Shown here piece by piece: positions 37,523-64,000 of a DNA stretch of 64,000 bases (position 1 is the stretch's first letter; each line of letters opens with the position of its first letter). Made by a program: the position numbers and the translations under genes. The stretch comes from Pagrus major. Lineage: Eukaryota; Chordata; Actinopteri; Spariformes; Sparidae. Below the pieces are notes generated by a model that was given only the letters and a program-made list of their open reading frames with translations, was not told the DNA's origin and made no database searches. The stretch is taken from the NCBI RefSeq assembly GCF_040436345.1, contig NC_133221.1, positions 4,667,663 through 4,731,662 of the forward strand, read 5' to 3'.

Positions 37523-38559
37523 GACCACTCGACAACGTACCTGTATGTAAAGTCATTACATCAGCTCCACCTCCAGCAGCTGCAACACTAAAACAATGTT
37601 TATAAGTTGATGCATCAGTAATTATGTCATTTATAATCATTTTTCATCCACAGGGGACATTTCTCTGCAGAGTGAGTACTTTTACTCCTGATACTTTAAG
37701 TTTGTTTGGCTGATGATGCTCGAGTAGAAGACCTGAGTTCTTCTTCAACAGGAAAAGCCACCGACAGTATCATCTATCTATATTAACACAAAACAGGCTT
37801 TCCAGCGTGCACTCGGGAGACTTCGCCTTGAAAAACAGCCTTTTGACTCCAATTCTGCCTCGAAACACAAGACTGGAAACAATCGTACAGGAAATTAAGA
37901 TTTTCCTCTTGTGAGAATTGTCTTCTGCTGCAGTGAAACAATTCAAAAACCTGTTTTTGATTTAAAATCATGAGCCCATTGATCAGAAAATGACAAACCC
38001 GTTAAGGTGAAATCATCTGTTCTTCATAACTCCCTTTTGAAAATTGATCCAAAGTCAGCTGGAGTGAAATCTCGTCGTGGCACCGGGGATGTAAATATTT
38101 CAGTTTGAAGCTGAGAAACTTATTGCTTTCATAACAGCCGGAGGAGACGCTTTAAAAAAGACTATACAGGCGTTAAATACAGAGTCAACCTCAGCCCTGA
38201 AAGCTGATGGCTGGTTCATAAGAGGTCCTCTTCACATCAGCAGGTTTGTTGACATCTTTCGGGGATGTTAATCCAATTACAACCCTGGACACCTGCTGTT
38301 CAACACTCATTCTTCTTTTCACCAAACAAAAAAAGCTCAAATCAAATCGTCCTTAGTCTTTTTAACTGTTCTCGTGAAGATGATTATCACCAGAAATACT
38401 CCTTCATCAACTTTAATTCTTCCTAAACACTTCCAGACATGCACCTGCAGCCTCTGCAGCCACTTCTACACATTTTTAAATCTCCCTTTTTAAGTAGAAA
38501 ACAAAAGAGGAGAAAAAAATCAGAAGCAAAGTGCAAGTAAACGTAGACGACTCGCTCAC

Positions 38560-38645
38560 CTCGTCTTCCTCTTCAGCGTCCTGTGAAGCATCTGTAGGAG
38601 CCAGGACAACCTGATCTGCTGTTGCACACACTAGCTGCATCCATG
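38560..38645 (-). other. avpr2: candidate 5' noncoding exon of avpr2
   Basis: On the - strand GACGAG|GTGAGCGAG at 38565-38551 is a strong donor with exon end 38560. The best acceptor downstream lies at 35679-35680, five bases before the avpr2 start codon, after a 40-nt pyrimidine tract. Pairing them gives a 2.9-kb 5'UTR intron. This is inference from splice signals only. The acceptor is AAG rather than the preferred CAG, and the 5' limit is nominal. Confidence 0.3.
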
Positions 38646-38657
38646 CTGCGTCTGTGC

Positions 38658-38659
<2 letters not shown>

Positions 38660-38690
<31 letters not shown>
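38660..38690. repeat. (GT)n microsatellite
   Basis: About 15 GT units beside the candidate avpr2 noncoding exon. Confidence 0.95.
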
Positions 38691-38692
<2 letters not shown>

Positions 38693-39939
38693 CTTTCAGC
38701 TTGCTTATTACTCTGATGGTGACCTCTGCAAAGCTCACGCTGCTGACTCCTGTCTCCCCATCTCCTCCCTTCTACCCCTCCTCTTCAACACATCCCTCCC
38801 TCTTTCTCGCCTCTCCTGGATTTTTTATGCAAAAGGGGGGGAGAAAAAAAGACAGACGGGGGGGCTCTTGAATGGAAAAGCGGGCTTGTTGTTCAAAGGA
38901 CGTGACGGCCCGGGCTGCGTCGGTGAATTAATGTGATTTCCTGCTGATTGTTTAGATACTAACGGCGATGCTTTTTTGGCCCCGACTTTGATCCGCATTC
39001 GGTGCAGAACTAAAGTGCACAACCAGCAGATCAAATGAGATTTCTGTTATTAGCCTCCCGTAATGATCAAAGACCTTTTTTCGTGCACACACTTTAAACT
39101 GATATGTGTACGTGTGATTTTGCATCAGCGGGTGAGAGAGAGGGGGAGAGTCAGCGTCAGATGCTGTGACAGATGGGATGTAAAGACGGCAGCAACAGGA
39201 GGAGAGTTGCCATCTCTGTCTCACCCCTGCTCCCTGTATTTTTACTCCCCCCTTCCTTCTTCTTCTTGCCCGGCTCCTGCATTCCCCCTCTCCGTCCCTC
39301 TCTGACGGTGCAGTAATCTGTTTGCTTCCCCTCAATTACTCCCTCATTTGGAGTAAGCGTCTCATTATCGAGGGGCCCGCAGAGCGACCTGAAACATACA
39401 CACAAAAACATGGAAACACAAAACGCACACGACGCTGGTCGCCGCTCAGGCTGTTTTTCAAACTTTTGATTATTTTTCTTAAAAAGGTTTTTTTCTGTTG
39501 TTTGCTGAGTGGATCCTGGGTGTCAGTAACCTTGATCAGTGGGTTTTAATTAGTTGTAGGCAAAACAAACATTGGCAAAAATGTGTGTATGAAGTGTCTT
39601 TGTGAATAAATCCCATGAAAAGCGTTGACTGACATCCTCAGCGTCAGGCAAGCGTTTGATGGGGACTATTTTCAGATGTGGATTGACACACATTTGGTGC
39701 TATAGTGAGTATTTAGGGCAGCAGGGTGGTTTATGTGGGATGGAGTCAAAATAAACTGGTGTGTGTGTTCATGGTGATGAAGAAACATGTCACCAAGTGC
39801 TACAATGTGGATTATTTATGTGTTTTTTATGAGGATAGACGTTATTTTATAGGATTATATCGATATTATGAATGCCTTTATTTGTTCATTACTTTAATGT
39901 TGCACCTGGTGAAGGTGGAGCTAATTTTAACGATCTGTA

Positions 39940-40115
39940 ATCTGAATCTTTGAAGTAACTAAACTTAGAAAACACATTTAGTGGAGTAAACTGGTCAATA
40001 TTTGTGTAGTGGAGTATAAAGTGGCATTAAATGGAAATACACAAGTAAAGTACAAGTATACGAAAGAGGTACAGTCTCAGAGTAAATGTACTTTCCACCA
40101 CATTAGTTTTTGGAC
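39940..40115. repeat. GTACTT-type interspersed repeat fragment
   Basis: 'ctgaatctttgaagtaacta', 'tagtggagtataaagtgg' and 'ggaaatacacaagtaaagta', ending at 'actttccaccacatta', follow the internal order of the copies at 7320-7965 and 37320-37522. Confidence 0.6.
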
Positions 40116-41236
40116 TACTTTTATCAAGCTTTCAATACACAGTCCGGTTAGCTGCACAGTCAATTACTTGTTGGTTTTGGTCTTTTCCTGAGATTTGTTG
40201 ACAAAAAGGAAAATATATATCACCAGACTGTTCCTTGAAGTAAATATCAAATATCAGCAGTGAAATGCGGGTAAGTATTGACACTAAAAGTTCAGATTCT
40301 GCAGAGCGGTGTTGTTAAATTATTGATTCCTGCGGTGGCCTACATGTTAAAGCACTGAACATAACGTTCAACATCCCAGACTGGACTTTCCCCCTCGCTG
40401 TCGGTCTGCTTGTCCCCTCTCGTCTCTGTGCTGTTGGTTGTTTAATAAACTGTGCCTCCAAAAAAACCTTTAGAGAAATGATTGCTGCATTAACCTGTAT
40501 TACTGATTTTAATGTTGGTTACCTTTTAAACTTGTAGTACAGCGATGCTGCCACTACTGTCACTGTACTTCAATTGTTTCTACGACTACAACAGTCAGTG
40601 TTTGGCTGTTTGTCCGATCAGACTACAACACGAGTTACACGTCTGGGAGTGATTTTGGAGGCTCAGCTAGATTTATTTTTGCCATTTTAAGGTAGCGAAA
40701 AACATTTTGAGCCGATATGAGGCATTTATTACAATTCTCAGATTACTAGATACCCTCCCTCTGGATTTTAGAGCAGGTACTTCCGAGACTTTTCTTTTTT
40801 ACCTGGCTTTTAATTCCACTTTGTCAGCTTATTTTATTCATTTTTTTGCTATTATCTCGTTCTATTTCTGCTTTAATTTCCACAATTGGTATGAAACATT
40901 TAACTTTACTGTTAGTTTCCTTTTTGTTTTCTGCTAAATACTGTTTTTAATCCTGGTGTACTTTGGGCGCTACGAATCAAGATGTTTTTATCATTGCTAC
41001 TAATAAAAACACAGCGAGTACGACTACTGAAGGTACTCCTACTGCAAAAAGGAGTTATCAGAGAGTAAAGTTTCAGTCAGTCACAACAGTGTGACTGAAT
41101 GTGGTGGTTACACAAGACAATGTGGCCTCCCTGTGGTCTAGACAAGACAGTGCAACGGGCACTCATACATGTTCGCTGCAGAACAAACACTTCTGAAGAC
41201 GAGAGAATGAAATGCAGAGACTCGAGCTTTATGAGC

Positions 41237-41242
41237 TTTATT
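41237..41242 (-). terminator. idh3g: candidate idh3g poly(A) signal
   Basis: TTTATT on the + strand reads AATAAA on the gene strand, about 435 nt after the idh3g stop. It is the first canonical hexamer I found beyond the stop, giving a 3'UTR of about 450 nt. Confidence 0.5.
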
Positions 41243-41676
41243 AGAGGTAAATTACGCCCAATACATTCGGTAGTAAGACAGCTGTGATTCAGTAGATGAA
41301 CAACATCTGTGGTTGGTTTAAAATAAGTTAAAGGAGAATAGCTGGTTTCATTGTTTAATCACTGTTATTATTTGATCATATATTAATTAATAAAACTAAT
41401 AAACATGGAAAGGATTGGGTGTGATAGTGATTCATACAGTGAAAAATAAAGAAGGGGATGCAAACAACAAAGTGCTTCAGATAACAGTTGGGAGGGGAGG
41501 AAACAATCTTTGTTAAGATGAGGAGAAAACTGCTGCATAGACATCCAAACTGTTCGTGTACACAGTTTTACTTCAGTATTATTTCTTATTAAATTGCATA
41601 GAAGACTCATTGAACAGAGGCACACTAGTAAACATCTCTGCCGTGAGAGAGATTACAGTATTTCTGTGTGTTTGTT

Positions 41677-44600
41677 CTAGATGCTCAAGGTCTGAGGCCC
41701 AGTGCTCTGCACAGCATTCATGATGGACTGAACCACTTCAGAGGTGGAGCCTTGGCCTCCCAGGTCAGCAGTGTGCAGCTGGAGAACAACGGAGATGACG
41801 CATGAAGACACAAAAGCACAGGAGACACAATAATGTAACACATCATCACTGGGTGGAAGTTCATTCGATAACATTTTCTTTTCTGCTGTCATTGTTTCAC
41901 GGTGAGAATGGGACGTACCCGGGTCTCGGTGATCGTGGAGAGGATGGCTCTGCGGATCATGCTGGCGTAGGCGTGGAGTTTCAGGTGATCCAGCAGCAAG
42001 CAGGAGGCCAGCAGCATGGCCGTGGGGTTTGCTGTGTTGCGGTTAGCGATGCTCTTACCGGTGTTCCTGGTGCCCTGCACGTAGAAGAATATGTTGACTT
42101 TGTAAACGGAGGTACATGTCACACCTTTTATATCTGGTTATTCACAAATATACTGCAGTACCGATGTGCTACTGCTAAACTCTGAAGAAGGAAATACTTT
42201 CTTATTTAAGTTTGCAGATTTAAACTGACGGAGTATAGAAAAATATTCTGATTTCTTTTTATCATAATTATGGAAATGTTTCTTTTTTATCAAACCTCTT
42301 AATCTATGCAAGACATTCAACATACATATACTGTTCGGGATTGCTAAGATGTTATTGATACCAAAGCTGTTATTGATTCTGCTTAATGGTCCGATTCTTA
42401 ATCGATTCTCTTATTGGTTCCTGATACATCTTTTTGTCGAGCTGCCTGTAACCCGAGAGCCTGGTGTGGTAACAGCCTGTCATCATTTAAAATTAATGAA
42501 GGTTTAGGTTTTCTGAGGCAGAGAAAAAAGCTGCATCCTGCCTGCGTGGTGCAAATGGTATTCTAACGTAGGATATTTACTCGTGGTAATCGACGTGCTG
42601 CACAGTTGGGACGCAGTGGCACTCGTACGTAGTCACTGTGTTTCTTAGTCTCATCAGTTATCACTTTCCTGTCTCTCACATCGACTTTTATTCCCTGACA
42701 TTCTTGTCTGATGTGAATCCTCTCACCGTCTCAAACACGGCGTAGTCCTCCCCGTAGTTGGCTCCAGGCACCAGGCCCGGTCCACCAACCAGCCCGGCAC
42801 ACACATTGCTCACCACGTTGCCATACAGGTTGGGCATGACCATCACATCGAACTGCTGGGGCCTGGAAACAAGCTAACACACAACATTAAAACACAATTT
42901 CAACTATGAAAAGGGCCCTAACTGAAGTATCTGATTATTTTGGGGGTTGAAGAAGTGCCAGCAGAGCAGTGCTAGTTTGTGTTCCACTGGTAGAGATTTA
43001 GAAATACTCGGTACATGCCGTGATTACCTGCATGGTAGTGTTGTCCACAATCATGCTGTCGAAGGTGATTTCAGGGTAACCGCTGGCAACCTCCTTGCAG
43101 CACTCCAGGAAGAGGCCGTCACCCAACTTCCTGTTCCAACAAACACACACACGTTAAGATGTATCTTGTTTTTTTAGAGCACGAGGAAGATAAATAACAA
43201 GAGATAAAAAACAAAAAAGTCAGGGCCTTGAGCCATTACAAACGGACATGATGTTAGCTTTGTGTACAGCAGTGACTCGTCTGCGTCCTGTTGCCCGAGC
43301 AGCCCTGAATGCGTAGTCAGCGATGCGTAAAGATTTGGTTCTGGTGATGATCTTCAGACATTCAACAACACCCGGTACATTCTGCAGGGAGAGGGAAAAG
43401 AGCGAAGATGGAGGTCGATTTTTTTTAATCACGTATATATCATCAAAGTGATTATTACATACCTCGTGCTCCAGGCTGCTGTACTCTCCCTCAGTGTTTT
43501 CCCTGATAATCATGATGTCGATGTTTTTGTGGCGTGTCCTCACTCCTGGTAGGGACTGGCAGTGCATCACATTGGCATACAGATCCAGAGTGGTGCTGCA
43601 GAGAGAGAGAAACAGGAAGCTAGCTGCTGAAGCTGAAGCTGAAGCACTCACACTGTGTGACTTTAAGATTAGATAATGAAGATGGAAAGCGGTGAAACAT
43701 GGTGGACTTACCGGAGCAGGCTGTTTCTGGACTTGTAGGATGGTGGCAAGTTGTGGTTGGTCTCAATGTTACCTGGATAAACCAACAAAGTTGCAATTAA
43801 AGAGCAACGACTAAAACAGAGACAGAAACATACATTCCTGCAACAAATCCTCCCTCCCTAAAGGTTATAATGTTGTTTATGGCTTCCTGTGTGTAAAAGG
43901 ATGGATTTTGAGATCTTGAAGCATCCAGACCACTCAGGTTAGTCAGTGTTCCCAGGATTAAATCCAAGCAAGGTGAGTTTCTATGCTCCCCACCTGTTGA
44001 ACAAGATCCTAAATACTTGAGATCTCCTTAAACTGTCAGCTCATTTAAGTCAGGGCTTAAAACATTACTGTCTACTGTGGCTTTCAAATAATTCGATTCA
44101 TAACTTCTTTTAAATCTGCAGCTATTTATTTGCTTATTCTTGCTTCTTGTTTTCACCACTGTAAAGCACTTTGATGTCTCTTTAAATAAACTTACCTAGA
44201 AAAGTGTTGATTCAACCGTATGATCATTTTGGAGGTTTTGCCGTTTGCATTGCTGTTGAATTGTGTCGTGTTACACAGACAATTCAACTGCACCACAAGC
44301 TGCTGCCTCCAAAATAATCATTCAGTTGAATCAACACCTCTCTAACACAGTTCCAACAAAAACTGAACATTGTACCCTTTATGAAGGGAGGATTTATTGC
44401 AGAACTGTTGTGTTAGACTGCATCAGTTTTTGCTAGGTGTACCTAATTAACTGGCAACTGAGTATATATTATATACAGTGCATTGTGGGATTTATAGATT
44501 TCATACACAAACTCAGACATATCCACATATAAAACACTTACCTTTGAGTGCAACTCCATTGCGTCTGATGGCCATTATGGCATTATTGATGTCATCTTCT

Positions 44601-44776
44601 GACGCCATAGATGAGTCCACATTGACAACTTCAAAGTCCACTGGCACGCAGCAGAACCTGAGAATAAAAACAGATGGAGATCACTTCAGTGTGACACAGC
44701 TGAGTCATTTAGTCAGTGTATGAGTCGGTCACTGACTTCATTCCAACAGTGTGTGTCTGTGTCTGTGTGTGTGTCT

Positions 44777-44827
<51 letters not shown>

Positions 44828-46643
44828 TGTGTGTCTGTGTGCAGGATGTGTGAATTCTCACCGGAATAGTTCGCGCACGTGGTGGGCCAGCTCTGGTCCG
44901 ATGCCATCTCCGGGAATCAGAGTCACAGTGTGCCTGCCTCCATACCGCGCCGGTGGAGGCTACCATGCATACACAAGTACAGAAAGTCAAACTCCTCTCC
45001 ATACAGACCAGTAGAGACTACTGGGTCTCTCTCTTTTCTAGCTTAGTCTCAGAACCACTGAGACTACGCTGGAGAGATACTGCAGAAACTTCACAAACTG
45101 CACAACTTATGCTACACCACTGTCTGTGTGTGTCGTGAGCAGCCATACTCACTATGGTCTGGCGTGGGTGGATGGAAGGAGGAGGGATTCAGAACGGAGG
45201 AGAGAAAACAGGGAGGTTAGTAGGACAGTGAGGAGGAGGCAGACACATGTTGACCAGCAACTTCCTGGTGGCATCACAAACACAAGCAACACTGATACTC
45301 CTGTGGACATGCAGTAAAGACACGTTGAGGTATTTGATCTTCGTTTTTCCAGGAATTTCCCAGTGGGATATAACAGTGGGGTTCTGGGTTAGGAAGGTCA
45401 TAAGGTAAAGTTAGTGTGGGTGTGTTGACTGAGCTCCTGAAGTGACAAACTGACTGTTAAATCCTCATAAATCAAAGCTACTCCCTTGTTCTCGCATTTT
45501 TGTATCACGAACAACTTACGGTATAAGTGGACTTGTGTCTCTGATTACATGCAGCTGCGCCATAAACCTGTGAAGACGGAGACAAGGTGGTTATAAGCAT
45601 TACAATCAAGTGATAAATCAGAAGCCAGTCATTTAATTCGGGACTGAAGTCATTATTTTGGCGTTGATACGATTATATTATCACTACTGTCAGGAACTCA
45701 AGGTGTGTTTAAGGCACCAACTAACATTAATTCTCATTTTCAATCAATCAGCTAATTATTCTCTCAATTAAATGACTGTCTGGTCCACAAAATGCCAGAA
45801 AAGGATGTTAACATAACATTTTCACATTGATTTTTTTATTTTTTAAAAATTTTATAACTGATTATCAATATTGTGGCCAGTTTATTTTGTTTGCTACACC
45901 ACCTGTATTCCCCTTTGGTAGATAAACATTATAAAAATGTCCAGATGTGCAAGAAAACATGATAAAGTGCTCTTCCAATGGACAAACATGTGATGCAGTG
46001 CACTAATGGATGCCCTTAAAATGGAGAAAACTCGATGCAGTGCCCTCTGTGGTGTCCTACATGCTAGAAAAAGGTTTGCAACTGTTGCACCATGAATGCA
46101 TCACAACTTTCTGAGCACTGGTGTAAATGCATATGATGTATAATTAAAGTTTTGTTGCAGATTTTCTCCTCAGTCCTTTTTTTTTTTCTGCAGGGAAGTA
46201 AACTTGTTAACCACCATTAGTAGAGGAAGCACTGTTGCAACAGTCTTTGAATAATTTACGACCGTGCAGGGAGCAGTTTCAGTGTGCATTTACAACCTTA
46301 TCTCGCCTGGGAGAAATAGAGGAATGCTGCTCAAAGTTAGTAGTAAATTTTCTCCCATGTTGGCATTAAAGTTGACAGCAAAACAGCGAGTGGTGCTGAA
46401 CGGACAGCGACATTTAACCAAGCTAGCTCCGTTAGCCAACTAACCCTGACCGGTAATCAGCTTAGCTACACTCACCGCTCTCCTGGCACAAATATAACCA
46501 AAAAAAAACCTACTTTAAATGTCTGTGTAGCAGTTAAAAAGTCTGCCGGTGACACTCAAGAGACTGGCTCCTACCCTTGACGACCGGCTGCCGAACACGG
46601 ACTTTAGGACGCCGGGGAGGGACCGCACAGCCCGGGCCGTCAT
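41677..46643 (-). CDS. idh3g: isocitrate dehydrogenase [NAD] subunit gamma, mitochondrial; 12 coding exons
   Basis: Exons (- strand): 46643-46575, 45567-45520, 45158-45153 (6 nt), 44959-44862, 44657-44542, 43772-43712, 43595-43463, 43381-43248, 43130-43028, 42873-42727, 42074-41919 and 41778-41677. Frames join cleanly to 390 residues (human IDH3G is 393). It has a basic N-terminal presequence ([20 protein letters not shown]), then [81 protein letters not shown] and [13 protein letters not shown], all hallmarks of the family. The gamma subunit is the regulatory partner in the alpha2-beta-gamma matrix enzyme that oxidises isocitrate to 2-oxoglutarate in the TCA cycle. The start at 46643 is chosen because it opens a typical presequence; an in-frame ATG at 46700 would add 19 residues. 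Oddities: the inferred 6-nt exon and a weak donor at 43247-43246. Confidence 0.93.
43246..43251 (-). other. idh3g: non-consensus idh3g 5' splice site (AT|GTCCGT)
   Basis: On the gene strand the exon ends AACATCAT and the intron begins GTCCGT. Joined to the next exon (G|AAG TTG GGT GAC) this restores the conserved KANIMKLGDG, so the junction is forced by the protein. The +3 C, +4 C and exon-terminal T depart from the usual MAG|GTRAGT. Confidence 0.75.
44749..44841. repeat. (GT)n microsatellite in an idh3g intron
   Basis: GT array with GTCT and GAGT interruptions, reading (CA)n in gene sense, starting about 20 bp downstream of the donor of the exon encoding YGGRHTV. Confidence 0.95.
45153..45158 (-). 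CDS. idh3g: idh3g 6-nt microexon encoding Thr-Ile
   Basis: On the gene strand the text reads CCACGCCAG|ACCATA|GTGAGTATG, a strong acceptor followed six bases later by a near-perfect donor. Both flanking coding exons join in phase 0 (…STYT before, PPPARYGG after). The inserted ACC ATA gives TI, matching the conserved QTIPP segment of IDH3G proteins just before YGG. A perfect TACTAAC branch-point-like motif lies about 60 nt upstream of the acceptor at 45208-45214, followed by a pyrimidine-rich stretch. Without the microexon the frame is kept but Thr-Ile is lost. Confidence 0.65.
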
Positions 46644-48568
46644 GTTCGCTCTCACCGCGGATGCAGATGGACGACACCGGGGGCGAGCTTGCGCGTTCAC
46701 CGGCGTTAATCTCCTGTTTTGTGTGTTGTTTTACTCTCTCTCTCTCTCTCTCACTCATCCCAGAGACTGTAATTCGCCATAGTTTTTTGTTTTTTTTGTG
46801 TGTGTTATTAGAGACAAAGATAAACACACACACACACACACACACGGTGAATTAGCAGTGCTTTAAGCTAGCTTCCCGTCGCCATGGTAACCCTGACAGA
46901 CGTTAGCAGGGCCCGGTGGCCCAGTTTAGCTTAGTTTGTTCCCCATTTTTTTTTCTCACAGCACTTTTTCTTTTTTCTTTCTTTCTTTCTTTCTTCCTCC
47001 TCTGACCCGAACCACAGGGAGGCGACATACACACAGAGATTAACACGAACGGGGGGGACAGCGCCACATTACCTGTTACACCTCTCAGTTCATTTACAGA
47101 CCAGCAACGACTCGTTCACGTTTTAAACTCACTGGGGTTTTTTAGTACTTGTGCTTCCTTCGTCGCGGCTGAAGTATTTGTTGAGTACTTCGATAAAGAG
47201 GGGGGGTGATATTAGGAGACCACAGCAGCATTCAGCTAGCGTAGTTTATGTATAAATACGTGCCGATGTGACAGCACTCGGAGAAAATATCAGCGTTTGT
47301 AGTTGAATCACTTGTGGGCCACTTGGAGAAATTCTACTCTCCAGCTTTTTTATCCTCGTTCAACCGTCGGCATCCTCGATGTTGGTAGTTGTAGTTTTTT
47401 ACCGTTTCCTAGCGCGTCTCTCGTAGTCGGACGTGATAGGGTTCGCGCACTCCATTTCCCAGCTCCCCCCGCGGCCGCGCCTCCTCCCTCCAACTCCCTC
47501 CGCCTTCCCTCCCACTCCACTGGGCCGCGAGGAAGTCGCAAGATGGCTGATGTCGCTTGGAAGTAATGTTCCCCTCTGCAACATGAAGCCGTGAGTGTGG
47601 AAGAAAGCGAGGGAGGCACCATCGGGCTTTTATTTTTCTTTTCTTTTAGTTACTTTTCTTTTATTTCGTCAAACATCCATCTCATTCCGCGTCGTGTCCG
47701 CCCCGGACTTGTCTTCGGGAGTTGACGCGTCAAATCACGCCGGGGACCCTGCCAGCAGCTAACAGCTAGCCACACAGTTAGCAAATGTTAGTACAGCTAG
47801 CCAGTGAGCCAGGGCACACCAGCTTGTTAGTTTGTTTTAATTGATATTCTGACACCTGCGACCCAAACAAGCTACCGCTACGCATGTGGTGACATTTGCC
47901 CGAGGTAGTGCAGCGTAAATGTCAAAATATTGTAGCTGTCAAGATAGAAATTAAGATTTTGCAAGCTGCTCGGTTTAACATCATGTCCGCGAACTGGCCA
48001 TCCAGCCTGTGGGTTGCTAACTAATGCGCAGTATTGCATCTGATTCATGTGCACAAACCAGCAGAATAACTGTTTTTGTAGACATTTCTCGATAACATCC
48101 AACACCTTGCTGCATTTCCGTTATTTGCTGCCAACTACAGTTTTGAAGCTGGTTATGTTAAAGCCAAATTATGGGATCAGGAAAAATGTTGAACTTTTTC
48201 TGGTAGTAGGTAGCTACACTGGCCTTGCTTGGCATCTAACCAAAAAAATCCACAGCGATGGACACTAAACTGAGCACCCACGACCAAAACTGAAGGAAAT
48301 TGGCATTTTTAATATCTCCGGATAAGTAACCGCCTGGCTGACACACTAGTTCAGCGGTGCGTGGTGACTCGTTTCAGTAGTCTGGGTGACAGATAAGTTG
48401 TTTTGCAGGGTTAACTAAACTACAGTTAGTCACTACATCGGAGACCAGCTAGCTTGCCTGAAGTGCACAGCTAGCCACGGTCTCGCCCCACATCACATTT
48501 CAAACACGGCGTACAGGACGTATTCGGAGCCCGCTCCCGGCCAGACGCACCGGCTCAACAACACCGTC
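46644..48568. promoter_or_regulatory. divergent idh3g / fam120c promoter region with CpG-rich segments
   Basis: 1.9 kb separates the two start codons. CpG-rich blocks lie at about 46560-46700, 47400-47560 (including GCGGCCGC at 47471-47478) and 48480 onward into fam120c exon 1. AAGATGGCTG at 47540-47549 fits a YY1-type element often found just downstream of vertebrate promoters. A donor-like GCC|GTGAGT at 47588-47596 and acceptor-like TTTTGCAG at 48401-48408 would allow a spliced fam120c 5'UTR. A CA microsatellite (46825-46845) lies on the idh3g side. Transcription starts were not resolved. Confidence 0.5.
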
Positions 48569-63767
<15,199 letters not shown>

Positions 63768-64000
63768 GTACACCGATGCTCTCTTTCCACCTGTTGCTTT
63801 CTCTACATAGACATTTTAAAGCATACTTAGACTTTTAATGGATGTAGACTTTTGACTTTGCATTATGCTCAATTTTAAAGGATAAAACATCAAAATTACA
63901 GTGCAGTGCAAGATATTCCCAAATTGAATTTGATAAAGTAGCAGATAGTATATCTTGTATACAGTTAGTATGTAGTTTGTAATTGGGACAAAGCTTTCAG
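63768..64000 (+). other. fam120c: start of fam120c intron 14, cut by window end
   Basis: Begins GTACACCG after the phase-1 exon ending TTCCCAG. AT-rich and without exon signals up to the edge. The remaining C-terminal exons (about 200 residues by comparison with human FAM120C) should follow. Confidence 0.75.

Larger units (their letters stand above)
35674..41215. other. avpr2 upstream region and intergenic DNA to idh3g
   Basis: No coding exon is supported. On the gene strand a long pyrimidine tract (35680-35720, + strand AGGAGGAAGAGG) ends at an AG just before the avpr2 start codon, suggesting a 5'UTR intron with acceptor at 35679-35680. The remainder holds repeat copies (35925-36045, 36641-37522, 39940-40115), a (GT)n at 38660-38690, and otherwise unannotated sequence. 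Confidence 0.55.
42075..46574 (-). other. idh3g: larger idh3g introns (contents)
   Basis: Introns over 300 bp are 42075-42726, 43773-44541, 45159-45519 and 45568-46574. No embedded gene was seen in them. 44960-45152, beside the microexon, is under 200 bp. A GT array sits in the intron 44658-44861. The last coding intron (41779-41918) is short. Confidence 0.7.

Noticed and set aside
42727-42862. Alternative acceptor at 42863-42864 for the idh3g exon ending 42727
   Set aside because: TTTCCAG there would drop LVSR and break the frame. The TTAG acceptor at 42874-42875 restores [10 protein letters not shown].
46644-46700. Upstream in-frame ATG at 46700 as the idh3g start
   Set aside because: It would add 19 residues before a sequence that already opens as a normal presequence. 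Kept as an alternative, not as the call.
47303-47566. Frame ending MADVAWK in the idh3g/fam120c spacer
   Set aside because: AAGATGGCTG is more simply a YY1-type promoter element. The frame has no family resemblance.

Overview
This window is nuclear DNA from a ray-finned fish, most likely a percomorph teleost. The evidence is compact vertebrate-type introns with GT-AG borders, long (GT)n microsatellites, CpG-rich promoters, and interspersed repeats of the kind common in teleosts, such as GTACTTAAGTAC-rich elements and 'ttagcttagcataaagac' elements. There is no prokaryotic, viral or CRISPR-like content. All coordinates below come from reading exons and splice sites directly, because most coding exons are short.

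Four protein-coding genes are supported. (1) slc16a1-like monocarboxylate/proton symporter (MCT1 type), + strand. It has a probable noncoding first exon in a CpG-rich promoter near 8.0-8.4 kb, a 12-kb first intron, four coding exons from 20622 to 29598, and a 2.7-kb 3'UTR ending near 32.28 kb. (2) avpr2-like vasotocin/vasopressin V2-class receptor, - strand, six coding exons from 35673 down to 33635, 452 residues, convergent with slc16a1. (3) idh3g, the mitochondrial NAD-isocitrate dehydrogenase gamma subunit, - strand, from 46643 down to 41677. It has twelve coding exons if an inferred 6-nt microexon is counted, and 390 residues. (4) fam120c-like, + strand, fourteen coding exons from 48569 to 63767 (883 codons), running off the right edge. 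idh3g and fam120c are head to head across 1.9 kb with CpG-rich segments.

Layout: 0.1-8.0 kb is gene-poor and full of repeat fragments, with a possible last exon of another gene at the left edge. 8-32.3 kb is slc16a1. 32.3-33.6 kb is a repeat-rich convergent spacer. 33.6-35.7 kb is the avpr2 coding region. 35.7-41.2 kb is upstream or intergenic DNA with repeats and one candidate 5' noncoding exon. 41.2-46.7 kb is idh3g. 46.7-48.6 kb is the divergent promoter region. 48.6-64 kb is fam120c.

The genes do not form a pathway. avpr2 and idh3g are also close neighbours in mammals (human Xq28), so that pair looks like old linkage. No new multi-gene system was found. The most interesting observations are local splicing peculiarities: the apparent 6-nt microexon in idh3g, an avpr2 5' splice site amplified as a 14-bp tandem repeat (five consecutive donor-like sites), an avpr2 acceptor embedded in a (GT)n array, and a poor-consensus idh3g donor. 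The avpr2 third intracellular loop is also unusually long.
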